Below are positions 26,688 to 37,615 of a stretch of DNA of 64,000 nucleotides, in pieces. Each line of letters starts with the position of its first letter. Within the stretch, counting starts at the first letter, position 1. The notes below the pieces were generated by a model that did no database searches, had not been told where the DNA came from, and was given only the letters and a program-made list of their open reading frames with translations. Source of the stretch: Sipunculus nudus (Eukaryota; Annelida; Sipuncula; Golfingiida; Sipunculidae); contig CM049310.1 of the NCBI GenBank assembly GCA_026874595.1, positions 21,798,058 through 21,862,057 on the forward strand, in the 5' to 3' direction. A program made the translations under genes and the position numbers.

Positions 26688-26995
26688 ATATTTATATTTC
26701 TTTAATTTAACGATATTAACTGGAAAGTAACATGTTAATGTCAATGGTTAATGTTGCTTTTTATATCTTGCAAAATATCATCTTTTAAAAGCAATTATCG
26801 CAGTAAAATAATTGGTGTCGTGTGTCAAACTTTTTACCGGCTATTGTGGTCTTTACAGCGCATCGGACCAAGCAGAGCACTTGTCGTGAGTACGAGTATC
26901 AGCCGAGGAGCTATTTGATTTTTCACGGTCGGCCCAATCCCAGGCTGAGTTCTTTATGCTCAATTCGCGGGTTTCCTCGATATTACCACCCAGCA
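26688..26995 (+). repeat. interspersed repeat R1 copy b, with SINE-like part, MITE-free
   Basis: Aligns with 10262-10850 minus the MITE. At the point corresponding to the insertion it reads 'gtgtcaaactttttaccgg', against '..TTA[MITE]TTAaactgtgcattttaccgg' in copy a. The right part has the family-1 SINE words 'cagccgagg' and 'ttcacggtcggccc'. Confidence 0.6.
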
Positions 26996-27407
26996 AAGTG
27001 TAATTACCGATGAGATCAAGGTCATATGTGCGGATTTATATATTTTTGAAATGCCATATTTTTATCCCCTAAAATATATATAAGTTTTTGCACCTGCAAA
27101 ACAAAATCATTCTAGTTCTCATTATTTTATTCTCCAATTGTACATGATTTTATTGATTCTTAGCTATCATTTACCTACACATGTCACATGCCTAAAATGT
27201 GCGAATCTTGTTTTGTAGGTACAGTAAAATGGATGAACATGTCATGATAAAATCAAGTTACGACAATTTCTATGCCAAACTTTTAAGAATTCATTTTCGC
27301 GGGAAGTTATGAGATAGTTATGACAGTTATGTGGCTCCGCACTTTACAATTCCATATTAAAACTCAAATCATATGACCTGGACAGTTGAAACGTTAACAG
27401 GCACATG
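26996..27407. other. no recognisable feature
   Basis: AT-rich non-coding sequence up to the solo LTR. Confidence 0.5.
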
Positions 27408-28207
27408 TGTTACGGAACCTATTAACAACAGATCACGTGATCGTGATCAGCATAAATTTTGTTACGGAGATAAAAAAATCAGATTCCGCAACACTAGGCA
27501 GCGTGAAATGTCTAGGGGAATGAAAAAAGAAGTCAGTGTTTTTTTTGTAAACAAATAAGTATATTTTTTTCTGAGAAAAATCATAACATTACAATACACT
27601 AAATCAATACAATTACACAGTATAACAATAATAAAAATGTAGAGTACCAGAGTCCGGATCCTAGGCTTTGATTCTGGATACCACCACTGTCACAGTCTCA
27701 CAGGAGTCTTTTAACATAAATAATCCAGATGAACAGTTCATGTAAATCTGCTCAGAGAATAGTCCGATTTTATCTCGAAAACAATCTTTTTGAAGTTCTG
27801 GTAAAAATCCCAAAGGCTAACTGAAGACAATCCATATAAAATCTGTTATAATGTCCGTAGAATATCTGTAAGTTCTGCAATTATTGGTATAGGTTAAAAA
27901 AATACTGACGAGAGAGTCACACTCCTCCGTGTCCGCTGGTATTTTCCTCTCTGTCGGCTCAAAACACAGCCCCTATTTATAGCTTTTTCACCCGAAATCC
28001 AGAAACTTTCCACGAACCTTCCAAACACAATACAATGCGCCCATAGCGCATGAACAGACCCGAAAAATCTAGACTACAACGAGCATTGTGTCTCTAAAAG
28101 CCAGGGTCAATCCGTACGGTTTCCATAGCAACGCCAAGGGCTTGAGCCTAACACGAATCAAAATACTACGCAAAATCCTGCGCATAATAAAACAGATACA
28201 TGTAACA
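27408..28207 (-). mobile_element. solo LTR, family B (Gmr1-like retrotransposon)
   Basis: An 800-bp segment starting 'tgttacggaacc' and ending 'atacatgtaaca', with the TG...CA ends of an LTR. CATG flanks both sides (27404-27407 and 28208-28211), a 4-bp target duplication. It aligns along its length with 46658-47522 and with the 3' LTR at 50722-51524, whose polypurine tract fixes the orientation as minus. A TATA box reads on the minus strand at about 27973-27983 ('gctataaatag'). With no internal region it is a product of LTR-LTR recombination. Confidence 0.85.
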
Positions 28208-28643
28208 CATGCCATTCATAATGTAGGCTTGCAGCGGCTAGTTTGGTAGCAATGATTTTAATAATCTTTTAAAATTATGCAAAATACGAAAATGTGACGT
28301 CCCCATGTTCAACTCATCTGTGCAAACTCATGAAGATACAATCAAATGTGAACTAAAGTAAGGTCACTGTGACCTGTAATCTCTGAGCTGCGGAGTTTAG
28401 ACACATCTTTAGCCATGTCATTTCTCTGACACCCCTGAATGGAGTTTCACGACAGCTCTCGTGCTTATTCATTCAGAAGAACGGCAACTGCTGAATAAGT
28501 CATGTGATGTATGTTCTCAGGGTTAGAAATAACTGTATCAACCTAAGCTCGCTCTTACTAACAATTCACACAAAAGTCCAGATTACTTTGAACCTACGGG
28601 CTTGGGAGGGCAATCAGAGTTAATTGGGACAACTTTTGTTAGA

Positions 28644-28646
<3 letters not shown>
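28208..28646. other. no recognisable feature
   Basis: Non-coding sequence; I see nothing that can be named. Confidence 0.5.

Positions 28647-28688
<42 letters not shown>
28647..28688. repeat. (TA)n microsatellite
   Basis: About 40 bases of alternating TA. Confidence 0.95.
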
Positions 28689-29870
28689 TATAATTATAAA
28701 CATATTTCATTTCCAAAGTATAAATATTACCTTCTGAATATCGATGAGGGATTATTAGAGTGCCAATCCACTTGCTTAAAAGTGGGGGGGGGGATATATA
28801 CCCCCCATGTTGAGGCCCCTGTATGTCTTTATGACTTGCGGGGCTGTCAAAATAATAAAAACATATATAAAAAATACATTTGGCAGCAAGTCAGACGAAC
28901 CAAGGTTTTGTAAAGGGCATTTATCAACTAGTGACCTTTCAACGTCCGTATATATGCATATAACCACCTTACATTACATGCCACTTTGGCGCATCTATCA
29001 CTTAATGACAGTTTGAAGCTAAACAAGCTCAAACATTAATTGCAGCAGCATTATAAGAATTTTTCTTATCACGAAATATATACAGTTCAAGAATAAGGAC
29101 GCAGAGTAGGCCAACAATCGCAAACGTTCTACAGATACAGCAGGCGAAGAGCTGGCTTAGTGCAGTACGATGTTGAAGGTATCTTATGAAATTGTTTTAA
29201 CTAATACTAATGATGTTTAAATAACCACATCACCTTAGGTTATTTGTGCATGTGTTTTATTTATTCCAATTAAATATAAAATATGAAAAGATTTGTAAAG
29301 TTTGTTAACATTTTAAAATCCTATAAGTGTGCTATTTTGATATGATCTCAATTACTGCTCTGTTTAAGTATTCAGATTATGGTCGCTGAGTTTTACCCGA
29401 GCTAGATGTGTAGATTACCACTATATCTCCGTTTAATACTCTGAGATATGCATCTTTCACAACTAAAAATAAGGAAATTTCGTGGAAAACTTATTTTTGT
29501 GGTAAATAAAATCCATGTCGTTAAACAAACAGTTATAAGAAAAGGAAAACTATATAATTTTCTAACAAGAGTAAAAACATTTGGTACATCCCCTTTCAGC
29601 ATCCTTTAAAAAAACATCTTGAAATCTCGACATTTCCATCAAATGAGTTCATATATGTTAAACATTATTTAGAGCATATCTGGAAACGTTTGCGGTTCTA
29701 TTGAGCTATATTAAGGCGAGCGGTGCTAAATGTCTTTCATAACGACCAGGACTACAAATTGGCGCTGAGACGAAGGTAACTAAGTATCAAGGTCTGCGGC
29801 GGGTTAAAAGGTCATCTGTAGATGGCACCAAAGGCAAAGCTATTAACCTAACTAACCTAACCCTTCAGCC
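28689..29870. other. no recognisable feature
   Basis: AT-rich non-coding sequence with a 9-G run near 28784. No supported frames. Confidence 0.5.
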
Positions 29871-30170
29871 TTAGTTGTTATCCTCCGTAAATCGTGTACA
29901 TGTGAAGTTCAAGTTTGAAATCCCATCTAGCAGAAAATACCGGATATAGCCTGATACCGCCGATGAGACCACCAGGAACGTCCCGATGATGATAATAGAA
30001 AACAAGCTTAAGGACAACAACCTGGCGACCATATTGTGTGCCGTGTGCCCATTTGAGCAGCTCTGCACATCATGCACATCTTGTTTTGACAAATTGATAC
30101 AGGGACACCTGTCGTCCTCTTTCCGGCACTCTATCACGACATCAGTCGGACACTTTAAGTTTTTGGCTTC
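29871..30170 (-). CDS. candidate exon for a Cys-rich single-pass membrane segment (hypothetical)
   Basis: A 99-codon open stretch on the minus strand. The first half has five to six cysteines ('LKCPTDVVIEC', 'DDRCPC', 'VQSC'), suggesting a disulphide-bonded ectodomain. A hydrophobic stretch follows, 'SLFSIIIIGTFLVVSSAVSG', long enough to span a membrane, then a short tail with an N-glycosylation-type NFT before the stop. No convincing start codon is present upstream, so it would have to be a 3' exon. The repeat at 30183 begins just beyond its 5' edge. I do not recognise the family; it may be a chance frame. Confidence 0.22.
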   Translation of the reverse strand, partial: EAKNLKCPTDVVIECRKEDDRCPCINLSKQDVHDVQSCSNGHTAHNMVARLLSLSLFSIIIIGTFLVVSSAVSGYIRYFLLDGISNLNFTCTRFTEDNN

Positions 30171-30182
30171 TCATCCTCTGTT

Positions 30183-30495
30183 GGGCCTCAAAACGTGAAT
30201 CTGCACTAATCGTGAAAAATATCCCCAAACCGTTAAATATGTCAAAGTCGCATATTTGATTTTTCACAATACATGAAAAATATGCGTTTAAACGTGAAAG
30301 GCTATCTCCAAACCGTTAAATACAAAACGTGAAATATATAAAAGGAAAACGAATTCACGTTTTTGTCACCGGTAACGTTTTGTGAAATCACATTTTGTGC
30401 AGGACTCAGTGTCCGTTTGCAAGAAAATAACTGGTTTCACGGTCAGTGATGCTCTCAGTTTTCCTGAAATTTTACAAAAATTCACGTTTTGGGCC
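30183..30495 (+). mobile_element. MITE-like repeat R2 copy 1, with terminal inverted repeats
   Basis: The left end 'gggcctcaaaacgtgaat' is mirrored at the right end by 'attcacgttttgggcc'. The body contains many 'aacgtgaa' or 'ttcacgtt' words and the phrases 'tatccccaaaccgttaaat' and 'gtcaaagtcgcatatttga'. Two other copies are at 39470-39720 and 54790-54938 (inverted). No clean target duplication is seen. Confidence 0.7.
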
Positions 30496-31065
30496 TAACA
30501 AGGGGCAACACGCGATGTTTCAGCCAGCGGGAACATGTATTACATTTTTTAGCAAAGTCAGTCAGGCCGCAGGCACACGGCCCGACGCACTGTCTTTATG
30601 TGGACACCTGCGATCGCGCCCGGTTCACTGTTTTGAACACTCGTTTACAGGAGTAAGCAAACGGTTACAAGGCAATATTTTTGCAGGTACAGATTTATTT
30701 TGAAGGGAAGAAGCTATTTTTCGTGTTAACTTAACATTCTTTATAGGTGTTCGGACCCTATAATTATATAATGTAAACATATATTTTATAACTGACGGTT
30801 GTCTTTTGTCACGTAGCACCTCTCAGATCTCGCAAGGGATATGTACATTTCTTGAATGGTCAAGAATGAAATGTTTTTTTGCAAAATGTGCCGGGGGGGG
30901 GGGGGGGATTTCCTTAATTCTCCAGAATTTCAGAGCTATCCTAATTTTCTTTCGGAAAGATTTTGCAGCGCCAACGGAACAACCACAGTGTATCAAGTCA
31001 GAAAGAAGTTGTTACTCTGAAATAATCCGTGTATGAGGCTCTCACTCCTTTGTAACGATCAGCAA
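30496..31065. other. no gene; poly-G run
   Basis: Non-coding sequence with a G run at 30893-30907. Confidence 0.5.
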
Positions 31066-31318
31066 AGGGGCATGGCTATATTTCTCCACCAGCATGCGCC
31101 GCGTCTATGTTGTTTCACCTGCAAAGGACGCAGCTATGTTGTTTTACCAGTAAAGGACGCGTCTATGTTATCCCACCTGTATAGGATGCGGCCATGTTGC
31201 TACATCAGCATTGGGTGCGGCCAGGTTGATCCACCAGTTTGGGACGAGTCAATGTTTTTCCAACATCATGGGTCGCGTCTGCGTTGCTCCCTAGCATGTG
31301 ATGCGGCTTCGCCTCGCG
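31066..31318 (+). repeat. 29-bp degenerate minisatellite, about eight units
   Basis: Units of the type 'cgcgtctatgttatcccacc' plus 'tgtatagga' (29 bases) repeat from about 31068 with 10-30% divergence. Unit starts are recognisable by 'cgcgtctatgtt', 'cgcagctatgtt', 'tgcggccatgtt' and 'cgagtcaatgtt'. It is GC-richer than its surroundings. Because 29 is not a multiple of three, the open frame across it cannot encode an in-register peptide repeat. Confidence 0.75.
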
Positions 31319-31415
31319 ATTGCTTTGCAAGACACACGCCTTGTAAAACCTTACATGGTCCATAACATTTCACTGGGCTAAAACCAATACTTAGATATCT
31401 TTTTGTAGCCCCAAA

Positions 31416-31418
<3 letters not shown>

Positions 31419-31483
<65 letters not shown>
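31419..31483. repeat. (TA)n microsatellite
   Basis: About 65 bases of alternating TA. Confidence 0.95.
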
Positions 31484-31485
<2 letters not shown>

Positions 31486-31796
31486 TGCTTTAAAAGTTCA
31501 CGACTCGGACATAAATGTTTGAAATTGTGTATAATTTTATGTCATTTCGATTATCTGATTCTTTACTGTAGCTGTTCAAATACCTTTAGGCTGAAAAGCC
31601 ATGCCATATGAAAGGTGTTTCTTTTTTTTTAATAATTTGCAAGTTTATATCTAATGAAAGGTCAGTCGACGTGCATGATAATCACTCACATGAAAGGCTA
31701 GGAGACCTCACTTGCTTAAATCAAACAACTTACTTTATTTATCTAATATCTGAAGCAATCGGCAGATCTGACAGTAACCTACCAAAACCTATCCCT

Positions 31797-32035
31797 AAAA
31801 AGGTGCCTGCTGAAGATTTGCGTTTGTAAGGATACAAAAGCTTAATTGCAAAAATTAAAGTGTAACAAGTTAACACCTTTAAGATTACATTTGGTGTATT
31901 CCTCCATTGGGTGGCTGCTGATGATATGTGTCGGTAAGGAGATAAAAGTTGTATTAAGAAAATGAAGCTGTAATCAGTTTACTGCTTTGGAAAGTAATAT
32001 TGACGTACATCCCCGAAAGGTGCTTCCGGAATATA
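31797..32035 (+). repeat. 108-109 bp tandem repeat, two units plus a partial third
   Basis: 'aggtgcctgctgaagatttg', 'gggtggctgctgatgatatg' and 'aggtgcttccggaatat' start at 31801, 31910 and 32018. Each of the first two is followed by 'cggtaaggagataaaag'- and 'aaaattaaagtgtaa'-like sequence. Old, with about 25% divergence. Confidence 0.6.
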
Positions 32036-35000
32036 TCTTTTATATGAGTAATATTCATCTGGGACGTGTACATCGTAACGAGGCGCTGATGTTTTAAGGG
32101 AAAATAGTATATATATTTGGGTTCACTTTGATGTTCAACAAAACAAATGTTATGTAATAATTTTCGCAGATTTTTTCCCGTTTGACATTAAGGGCACTCT
32201 TAAAAACTGTATACAGGAAATAGATACCACTACGACTGTGCTGGTCTTTTTTTATTAATTACCAATAAGCTTAAGCACATATGACTGTGTACTTGCTTGG
32301 GAGCACATTCCCGTTGTGTGTATGGCAACTGAAATAATTATCAATAGATTTCCCAAGAATTATTACGGTTTATCATGTATGATTTCTATGTGTCAGTTGC
32401 CAAATTGCATGTTTATATTAACACCATCGATTACAAACGCGTGAAATTAATCTGGATTAGCTTGTTAATTTAACAAGTATAGCTCGAAACCTGCCACAGT
32501 GATAGATTTTTGTATTTCTGACATGAAGTATATATGTTACCACGAGCCCAAAACGCATAATAAGACGGGTACAAAACTGGTAAAAGTTTGTGCTCTTATT
32601 ATTCTTATCATTTGGAGCAATTCGCAGGTATGACAGTAACTTGACAGACAAACACAGTCCTCATCAGAAAATTAATTTGCAGGATGAAAATGACAGGTCT
32701 ATAAGAAGTTATTGACTGATATATGATTTACACAAAAATGTATGTAATTTATAGACAATGTGCATATTGGAGTGACCCTGAGGCTACATATATAAAATCC
32801 TCTGCACCGACATCACTAGGATTATAGATAAGAATACTGGAGCTTATTTAGAAATGACGACGTTTTATTAATAAACGCTCTTTGTAGTGTATAATCTTAT
32901 ATTATACCCTAATCATAAATGCCATATTAATTCCTGATGAGAAAGGTATTATTTCTCATACATGTTTATACAAAATGACCATGTGACAAACATATTAATT
33001 CCGAAAGTGCGGTTGGGTTAAAGAATGTGGGGGTATCTGATCCCACTCATATCACATCACGAAAGGCGATCGAGCAGTTTGCTTGGGAAGTGACTGAATC
33101 AAGGAGCCGAAATTCTGTGAAGAGTTTTGATATGTATGTATTTCTTATTTCTTTATTTAGACAATATTATACCTCTCCTGCGCTTTATATTAATTTGTTA
33201 ATTTGTTATCTTGAGAGTAAATTCAAAAGCGTATAGTGATATGTGTTGAATATTGCTTGTAGTTGAAATATAGTGCCGTTCTCAGAGGGTTGATGTCCAA
33301 TTTGTGTCAGAACTAAAAACATCCATGATTAATTAACACTGTCATTTAAAAAATACTGGCAATAGTTCAGCGGGTAAATTTCAGAAATTTCCTAAATCCT
33401 GAGTCTGTGGCATTTAGTAATTCTTAGGGAAGCTTTTCCCTGTTAAAGTGACTCTGATAAGTACTATTTTTTTATTTGTTATGTTAACCTCTGAATCAGA
33501 GACTTTTATGATCGTTATTTTTGTGTACTTGTAATTTTGGTAATTTTCTTTTTCTGAATTGAACAAGTTATGTTGAATATTTGTATAGCTCATGTTCTTA
33601 ATAGGCAATATGCGCTTGTGAAGTGAGCGAGCAAATATCGAACCACTTATCAATACTATTAAAACTTTGCGAAATTATATTTCCAATGTTTTGATTACAC
33701 CTTTAAATATTGTATTTCTAAGGTTTTAATTCATTAGTATAAGATAAATTGAAATCATATGCATTTATAATTTGCTTAATTAATGAGATGGGTTATCTCC
33801 ATCATAAGGTTCAAGGTACCCTGTGGGTCATATAAAATCTGATCAGATAATCAGAAGTTGTGTAAACTGATATCAAGTATCTTTCAGGTTGCATGTATTT
33901 TATAAATATACTATAGCAGTTGCCAGAGTAATTCACAACGATTTTTTACTTATTTAATTTATTATCTATATTATCTTTAGCATCCTACCTCTTAGTGTAA
34001 TATACCTGCACATATATTTAAACTATTAAAATATTCATGACATATGCAATGATTCATATGGCTTAAACGAGGATATACAGAAACGAAATATAGCAGTGTG
34101 ACGTTATTCTTAAAAAAAAAGGAATATTTGCAGTTGTTTTTAATTTCTTAAAAAAAGATTCATGATTTTAACTTTATACTTGGGATGGGTACAAAATGGA
34201 TAATAAATTTTCATATTCTATTTTAAATAATGCAGGGCATCTACATGCATGTACGTTTAACAGAACATTTAAACATTAAAAATTACATTACGCATTGTAT
34301 GTGTTTAACGTGCCTAACAATATATTCATTCAATATTGTGTGAGGAACAAAAATGTTTTCAATAACTTGAGATAAAACCTGATTTTTTTATATCGTGATA
34401 TACAAACGTCATGAAACCCTTTTTTATTCAATCGTCGTAAAATGTTTATGAAACAATGGATTCATCATGTCTTACTTCCAAAGTCAATTTCAGATTCTTC
34501 AGAATGGATTGTTAACTCGAGGTGTATGTTCGAACACGTAATTAATGTTCAATATGTACACGTATATTTACCCGTTTGCGTGTCAACACGTCTTCAGCGC
34601 ACATTACCAATGGCACATTACCAAACAACATCTAATTAAAATAATATAACCCAGTGGAACAGTGTTGAATAAGGCTAAGTCCTCTCTGCTGCTCGGTAGA
34701 TGAGCTTTAGGATTGTTGAATTTCCAGAAAATTGCTATATGTTCACAAAATGAAATTTAATTGTAAGGTTTTACTCTGGCCAATCACAAAAATTTAAGAC
34801 TTCTTTAACATTTCGATCAATTCAATATAAGTAATAGAGAATAAAAATTAAAGAACACAAATGTATGAACTTTAATTATATACCCTTAATACCCTAAGAT
34901 TTAGTCAGCAAAAAATCTCTTAATAAAGTTTTGTTTTAAACTTCTCAGACTGAACTTAACTTTATAATAAGGGGGAGTGGTAATTGTCACTATAATGCTA

Positions 35001-35398
35001 TTACTCCTGAGGGGAGGTGGGAACTAACACTACCTGAGGCTGCGGTTGCATAAACTGCCTGCGTGTTTAACTTGTGCTGCTATACAAGTCTGGGATGTAC
35101 AGTAACCACCGTGTTGATTCAGAGTGACGCGTTTTGTTTACATTAAGCCAAAGCTGGGCCCAAGCGGCGGGAGGTCAACGGCACCTAGTCACACAATGCA
35201 TGGCTAAAGGAAGTTTTAATAACTCTAAATTTATTTATAATGTTTATTGCATGAAAAGAAACATACTTTTTACGAATTGTCTTATATTTATTGGCTAATT
35301 TAATTAACATTCGATACTCATTTAATATTTTAAGCTCTGGAACCTTTCAGATGTTTGTACCGCGCTGCTGCTGTACAATCTCTAACATATCAGGATAA
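32036..35398. other. no recognisable feature
   Basis: AT-rich non-coding DNA. I see nothing beyond short chance frames. Confidence 0.55.
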
Positions 35399-35473
35399 GG
35401 GTGCTTTTCCATGTACGCGTTTTGCAAGCGTTTGACGCGCGGCAGTTTCTGCCGCGCACATGGAAAAGCACCC
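35399..35473. mobile_element. 75-bp palindromic MITE with TAA target duplication
   Basis: The ends 'gggtgcttttccatgt' and 'acatggaaaagcaccc' are perfect 16-base inverted repeats. Inside is a second stem, 'gcgcggcag' / 'ctgccgcgc', around a TTT loop. TAA lies directly outside both ends (35396-35398 and 35474-35476), as expected for a PIF/Harbinger-type 3-bp duplication. Confidence 0.7.
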
Positions 35474-35476
35474 TAA

Positions 35477-36299
35477 CACGAACAAGTTATAATAATTTAA
35501 CCAAGAGTTACTCTGGTTACCCTCTCCGATTCCTTTAGAACATGGAATAAGTGATGTCCTCCATCCTTTTCGGTTGCTGGCACAGTTTTGGTCAGTACCA
35601 AGTTTCTGCTTTACGAGGGGAAAACCGGCTCCCAATCACTGCGGCCTTCCTTTCCACACGGGGGCGCTACGGTCGATCGTTCACCACTTGATAGGTAGGG
35701 AATGCGCCCTCAACTTATCATAATACACTCTTTGGTTTTAGTAGCTGCTACTTGGTGGCCCCGTTTGCATAAAGCTTTTAAAGTCAGTTTCTTAGTCCAA
35801 TCGTGTGATCGGGGCCTGCTGTAACCCCTTCTCGTATTCCGTTGCCCCACCTCGTATACCGTCGCAGCTTGGCCACTCATTAAATTCATCATCAGTCCGT
35901 CAGACTCAACAGATCGACAGACACTTTTAAAAAAAATTTAGTTGATCAAAACATACACTTTTGTTTAAACCTGAATTTGTCGTCGTAAATTACTAACGTT
36001 CTCAGTGAATCAACAGGGAATGTTGTATTGGTTGATTCAATTTTGAGGCGGGCTTTGATGTGACTGATGTGGTTGTTGGCCGAGTTGTGCGTACTTTGAC
36101 TGCTATTAAATACTATTTGCAATTATTTGGCCATTGATTTTAATATATATACATATATCAATACATAGTTTATTGCACAGCGCCATCGGCAATTTAGTAT
36201 GGCGCTATATAAATGCAGCATATTGTTTCAACTTTTTTTATACACATGGATTTTACATAGATTTAAAATAACAATTCTAGGCACTCTCCGTGTAGAAGT
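35477..36299. other. no recognisable feature
   Basis: Non-coding sequence. A moderately GC-rich stretch at 35.6-35.9 kb has short frames without motifs. Confidence 0.5.
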
Positions 36300-36460
36300 T
36301 GGTGGTGTTTGGTTATCTCTAGAGGTAGAGGAAAACAGAATACCCACCTTGGATGGACCGCAACAATTTTTCTCATGGTTATGCCAGGAGTTGAACCAAG
36401 GTTGTAGATGGAGAGAGCGGAAATTGTTATCACTCGACTGTCCAGGGTGCTTTTGACTGT
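36300..36460 (-). mobile_element. tRNA-derived SINE, family 2
   Basis: On the minus strand it reads 'cctggacagtcgagtg', 'ctacaaccttggttcaac', then 'ggtgggtattctgttttcct' and 'ctacctctag'. This is the same order as the copy at 42303 ('cctggacagtaaagcgg', 'ggcaacctgggttcgatt', 'ggtggttttctcc', 'tttcctcctcctctaag'). It is 5' intact and truncated or diverged toward the 3' end. Confidence 0.65.
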
Positions 36461-37510
36461 TGTTATTATTGTTATTTTAAAATTTCTCTTTTCTCTATAT
36501 TTTATATATATAGTTTTACTGAATTCAGTTCATTTAATTAATTTTAAGATATTATAATTTTATATATTTTAGGTTATATTTCAATATTACGATAATTTAA
36601 ATTTAAATAAAAACAAAAGACGTTTAAAAAATAGAATTAAACATAGAAGCATGCCAAGTCAGCACCAAAAAAAAAACAAAAACACTTGCACTAGTCAGCT
36701 CCCTTAACACGACACATTATACCATAATTATTTTACACGGCATTTCTTTAAACACTAACTGCTTATTTTAAAATTGCTAGTTAAGTGAAATTAGCCTGAG
36801 GCTTGTCCTAAAATGATAAATAATTGCAATACTGTAACTGTAGCCCCATATCGGACCTCTGACATAACGACCAGATAACTGGCTGTCTGAGTGCCTTAAC
36901 ATATAGGTCTGAGGAACGCATTTTAAGGCCCCATGACGATGCAAATATTTTCGTCATGTTTGGCAGCGCCTCATGGCTTACAGTTACACTGTCAATTGAC
37001 ATAAACCAGACTAATCGTTAGCATTTCAGTGTACCTTCTAACAGCTCTAAACATGAGCGAGAAAAGTTCCATTATAAACCAGCATATTAATAAACCACTC
37101 CACTCCATTCTAACCGCATAAATACAAGCATAGCTCGCACGGGTTACTAGACGCAGCCTACTTGTACGCGAAACAGGAATTGACTCGTTACCATAGAAAG
37201 ACGGGGTAACAGTTTGGGTTGTGAGTTCACATGTATTCTCTTGTTTTAATTCATCATTCGTAGCATAAAGTTAAGATTATGGGCTGTTTACCACAATATG
37301 AATGCAACATGATGGAAGACCAATGCGATCCATTCCTCGAATATATTTGTATCACGACTCCAGTAGGCTGACCAGCCCTATTATCTTTGCCTACGGAGTC
37401 GGGTTGTCACGGCTACCGTAACCGAAGATTGCATAACACCTAAGAATGACTGGTTGTGGAGTAAAACATTGTGATATTTGGCAGAGAGAAAGGAAGTGAA
37501 CGGTCTCAAG
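36461..37510. other. upstream region of the receptor gene; no recognisable element
   Basis: AT-rich sequence leading into the receptor gene. No TATA box or initiator could be assigned with confidence. A long antisense frame at 37381-37971 is judged a shadow of the receptor. Confidence 0.4.
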
Positions 37511-37554
37511 ATGGCCGTGTCTCTCTCTTGTAATCGCTTAATGAATACTTCAGT

Positions 37555-37566
37555 CTTTTTTTTCAG
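37555..37566 (+). promoter_or_regulatory. candidate 3' splice site before the receptor coding exon
   Basis: 'cttttttttcag' is a near-ideal pyrimidine tract and AG. If used, the sequence from 37567 is an exon whose first in-frame ATG is at 37616, and anything upstream is intron. Confidence 0.45.
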
Positions 37567-37615
37567 ATCGACAAGGTTGAGCGTCTTTGACAGATATCTA
37601 AACACAACAGGAGAC

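Noticed and set aside
31033-31365. 110-codon frame across the 29-bp minisatellite
   Set aside because: The unit length is not a multiple of three and the peptide shows no in-register repeat; the frame is a by-product of GC-rich repeats.
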